From Patulibacter medicamentivorans (lineage in GTDB: Bacteria > Actinomycetota > Thermoleophilia > Solirubrobacterales > Solirubrobacteraceae), in assembly GCF_000240225.1 (NCBI RefSeq), contig NZ_AGUD01000247.1:1-33510 (forward strand): 33,510 nucleotides of DNA. Direction: 5' to 3'. Shown in pieces: positions 32,070 to 33,510 of the stretch. Made by a program: the position numbers and the translations under genes. Each line of letters begins with the position of its first letter. Position 1 is the first letter of the stretch. The notes under the pieces are model-generated. The model made no database searches. It was given only the letters and a program-made list of their open reading frames with translations, and had not been told where the DNA came from.

Positions 32070-32522
32070 ATGCCGATCATGGACCTGACCTACCCGCAGG
32101 GCGCGCTCGACGCCGACGCGCGCGGCGCGCTGACCGAGCAGCTGACGACGATCCTGCTGCGCGCCGAGCGGGCGCCGGACACCGAGTTCTTCCGCAACGT
32201 CACCTGGCTCTACGTCCACGAGCTGCCGGCGGAGCACGTCGTCGCCGCCGGGCGGCCGGTGCCGGCGCCGACGTTCCGGCTGCTGGTGACCACGCCGGAG
32301 GGCGCGCTCTCCGATCGCCGGCGCCGGGAGCTGGTCGCCGAGGCCACGACCGCGATCCGCGAGGCGGCGGGGATCCCCGAGGCCGAGGCGCTGCGGGTCT
32401 GGGTCCTCTGCCGCGAGATCGACGAGGGCAGCTGGGGCGCGGGTGGCCAGGTGATCTCGTTCCAGGCCCTGCGCGAGGCCGCCGCGGCCGAGCGCGAGCA
32501 GGCGGCGCCGACCGCCGCCTGA
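32070..32522 (+). CDS. Tautomerase superfamily protein
   Basis: 150 residues starting MPIMDLTYP. Met removal would expose Pro as the N-terminal residue, the catalytic base of the 4-oxalocrotonate tautomerase/MIF superfamily. Two beta-alpha-beta halves are visible: residues 2-60 (MDLTYPQGALDADARGALTEQL...) and 70-140 (FRLLVTTPEGALSDRRRRELVAEATTAIREAAG ... VWVLCREIDEGSWGAGGQVISFQ). This resembles the fused two-half members of about 149 residues such as cis-CaaD-like enzymes. The second half has no internal Pro-1. The substrate is unknown. A clear ribosome binding site (GAGGAG, 32057-32062) precedes it, so the mRNA has a leader, and an inverted repeat operator lies upstream. Confidence 0.8.
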   Translation: MPIMDLTYPQGALDADARGALTEQLTTILLRAERAPDTEFFRNVTWLYVHELPAEHVVAAGRPVPAPTFRLLVTTPEGALSDRRRRELVAEATTAIREAAGIPEAEALRVWVLCREIDEGSWGAGGQVISFQALREAAAAEREQAAPTAA

Positions 32523-32558
32523 CCGCGGTCGCCGACCGGCGCGGGTCGGCTGCGACGC

Positions 32559-32579
32559 TCCGGTCGCCGGCCGACCGGA
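32559..32579 (+). terminator. 8-bp hairpin after the tautomerase gene
   Basis: TCCGGTCG, loop CCGGC, CGACCGGA, 36 nt past the stop; no T-run. Confidence 0.45.
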
Positions 32580-32608
32580 ACGTCGCACCAGGCCCGCGCC
32601 GCGGCTGA

Positions 32609-32653
32609 CGGGCAGGACCCAGGAGGATTCGAACCCTTCCGGGTCCTTGCCCG
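32609..32653. other. Long stem-loop with tRNA T-arm-like loop
   Basis: CGGGCAGGACCC and GGGTCCTTGCCCG pair over 12 bp with one bulged T. Inside is a second 5-bp stem (one G-T pair) around ATTCGAACC. Read on the minus strand, the loop is GGGTTCGAATCC, the consensus of a tRNA T-arm, flanked by AGGACCC and GGGTCCT like an acceptor stem. The D and anticodon arms are missing, so it is not a tRNA gene. It may be a terminator, a tRNA-derived relic or a minihelix-like element. Confidence 0.5.
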
Positions 32654-32661
32654 AACTCGGG

Positions 32662-32690
32662 TTGCGAGCGGCCGTCGAGATGGCTAGGTT
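32662..32690 (+). promoter_or_regulatory. Promoter TTGCGA-N17-TAGGTT
   Basis: The best full promoter in the window: -35 TTGCGA (32662-32667), 17-nt spacer and -10 TAGGTT (32685-32690), 9 nt before ATG 32700. It would drive the 45-codon ORF and the following repeat protein. Confidence 0.55.
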
Positions 32691-32699
32691 GATCGAACC

Positions 32700-32837
32700 A
32701 TGTTCTCGACCTGGCTCAGCCCCGTGCGCGCCTCCCACGCCTTCGCCGGCGTCGGGCAGCCGCTGCATGCGCGGCCGCGGGACATGAAGGCTCGTGCGAA
32801 CGAGCGCCGGTTCACGATCACGCGTACCGGCAGCTAG
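32700..32837 (+). CDS. 45-residue basic small protein or leader ORF
   Basis: Starts at ATG 32700, 9 nt after a -10 hexamer, and ends at TAG 32837. The peptide begins MFSTWLSPVRASHAFAG and ends RRFTITRTGS; Arg/Lys and Ala are frequent and there is no known motif. The next ORF starts 15 nt later in the same reading frame, so only the TAG separates them. It may be a small protein, an upstream leader controlling the next gene, or the former 5' part of one longer gene. Confidence 0.4.
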   Translation: MFSTWLSPVRASHAFAGVGQPLHARPRDMKARANERRFTITRTGS

Positions 32838-32852
32838 CGGGAGGTCATCCAT

Positions 32853-33510
32853 ATGGCTCCCGCGACGTTCGCGGGAGCCTCGGCTCGAGCAGGTCTGCAG
32901 CGTGCGGACCGGCGACGGGCAGCATGGACCCGCGACTCAATCATCAACGCGATCCAGGAATGGGTCGCCACATACGACGAGCCGCCCCGGGCGGCCGACT
33001 GGAACCCGTCCTCCGCGAAGTGGTCCGGCCAGACGTGGCGCGTCGAGCGCTACCGCGACGGCCGTGCCGACGGCTCGGCGTGGCCGTCGCTGAACGCCGC
33101 GAAGCGGCCGTTCGGCGGCTCGCTCGCCGAGGCGATCCGGGCGGCGGGCTTCGAGCCGGCCAAGCCGGGACCGCGGCGCCGGAGCGACGTCGAGCCCGCG
33201 CAGGCCGACCGGCTGCAGATGCCGCCGGAGGTCCGCGTGCTGCTCGACGCCGCGCTGGCCGAGGCCCGTGACGCCGAGCGTCGGGCGGGCGCTCTCGACG
33301 AGCGGCTGACGCGTGCGCAGGAGCGCGCGCGGACGCTGGCCGACGAGCGCGACGCCGCCCGCCGCAAGGCGACGGCACGGGCCACCCGTGAGCGGATCGC
33401 CGACGACGGCGCCGTCCTGCGGGCCGAGCGCGCCGTCCTGCGGGCGGAGCGGTTGGCCGAGGGCGCGCGGTCCGACGCGATCGAGGCGCGCACGGCGGCC
33501 AAGCGGCTGG
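32853..33510 (+). CDS. Homing-endonuclease-associated-repeat protein, 3' end outside window
   Basis: 219 residues are visible and the frame is open at the right edge. ATG 32853 follows a strong ribosome binding site (GGGAGGT, 32839-32845) at 7 nt. After a 24-residue basic lead, residues 25-95 match the homing-endonuclease-associated repeat (HNH_repeat type): W-T-R-D-S-I-I-N-A-I-Q-E-W...YDEPPRAADWNPS, TWRVERYRDG, WPSLNAAKRPFGGSLAEAIRAAGFEPAKPG. The rest is a long Ala/Arg/Glu-rich helix, probably a coiled coil, with the phrase VLRAER repeated. Such repeats bind DNA in actinobacterial proteins, often without a nuclease domain. No nuclease motif is visible here. A hairpin covers its first codons. 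Confidence 0.75.
   Translation, partial: MAPATFAGASARAGLQRADRRRAAWTRDSIINAIQEWVATYDEPPRAADWNPSSAKWSGQTWRVERYRDGRADGSAWPSLNAAKRPFGGSLAEAIRAAGFEPAKPGPRRRSDVEPAQADRLQMPPEVRVLLDAALAEARDAERRAGALDERLTRAQERARTLADERDAARRKATARATRERIADDGAVLRAERAVLRAERLAEGARSDAIEARTAAKRL
32855..32879 (+). promoter_or_regulatory. Perfect hairpin on the start of the repeat protein gene
   Basis: GGCTCCCGCG, loop ACGTT, CGCGGGAGCC: a perfect 10-bp stem beginning at the third base of ATG 32853 and covering codons 2-9. It could be a terminator for the 45-codon ORF, or a structure that limits translation of the repeat protein. Confidence 0.5.

Noticed and set aside
1-33510. CRISPR array, insertion sequence or prophage
   Set aside because: No regularly spaced identical repeats with unique spacers, no transposase, integrase or phage structural gene was found. 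The only repeats are those listed.

Overview
The window is very GC-rich DNA. It looks chromosomal and comes from an actinobacterium, most plausibly a Thermoleophilia/Solirubrobacterales-type organism. Four things point there: strong G/C third-position bias; secreted proteins with Arg-rich beta-type modules; a homing-endonuclease-associated-repeat protein; and many genes whose -10 hexamer (TANNNT or GANNNT) lies only 6-9 nt before the start codon, the signature of leaderless mRNAs. The taxonomic placement is inference. There is no phage, transposase, CRISPR or complete tRNA gene.

Layout. (1) 1-3038 (-): 5' part of a large secreted protein that runs off the left edge. (2) 3206-9901 (+): a potassium-uptake operon, micro-ORF, kdpF, kdpA, kdpC, kdpB, a kinase-less kdpD and a membrane-anchored UspA-like protein. 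The order A-C-B differs from the usual A-B-C, and no histidine kinase or KdpE is present. (3) 9949-12898 (+): a secreted CocE/NonD (S15-type) hydrolase and a GNAT acetyltransferase. (4) 12912-14632: an SDR oxidoreductase divergent from an XRE/MmyB-like regulator, with a perfect 10-bp inverted repeat between them. (5) 14679-16513 (+): an ABC-2 type exporter (ATPase plus permease). (6) 16712-20234 (+): a polyphosphate module in which the two halves of a CHAD domain are encoded by two overlapping genes just upstream of polyphosphate kinase 1. (7) 20339-23114: a TetR regulator convergent with a two-domain fatty acyl-CoA reductase-like enzyme. (8) 23115-23810: a decayed stretch with the first residues of a Ser/Thr protein kinase. 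(9) 23811-24853: a small membrane protein divergent from a crotonase. (10) 25047-26686: a GNAT protein with a hexanucleotide microsatellite and a divergent NAD(P)-binding protein. (11) 26859-31218 (-): rhomboid protease, YbdK-type carboxylate-amine ligase, flavodoxin-family protein, and an rtcB gene broken by a short palindromic insertion. (12) 31341-33510 (+): a LURP-one-like protein, a tautomerase behind a large inverted repeat, a 45-codon ORF and a homing-endonuclease-associated-repeat protein cut by the right edge.

The genes form small independent transcription units, mostly housekeeping and stress physiology: K+ uptake, polyphosphate, lipid reduction and RNA repair. Genes inside operons overlap by ATGA/GTGA, while first genes mostly lack a leader. 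Two convergent gene ends carry unusual repeats, an inverted 30-bp-period array and a 50-bp tandem repeat. The items most worth checking are the split CHAD domain beside ppk1, the kdpF-A-C-B-D' operon with its micro-ORFs, the palindromic insertion in rtcB, and the inverted repeat before the tautomerase. All assignments rest on reading motifs in the sequence; no database search was possible.
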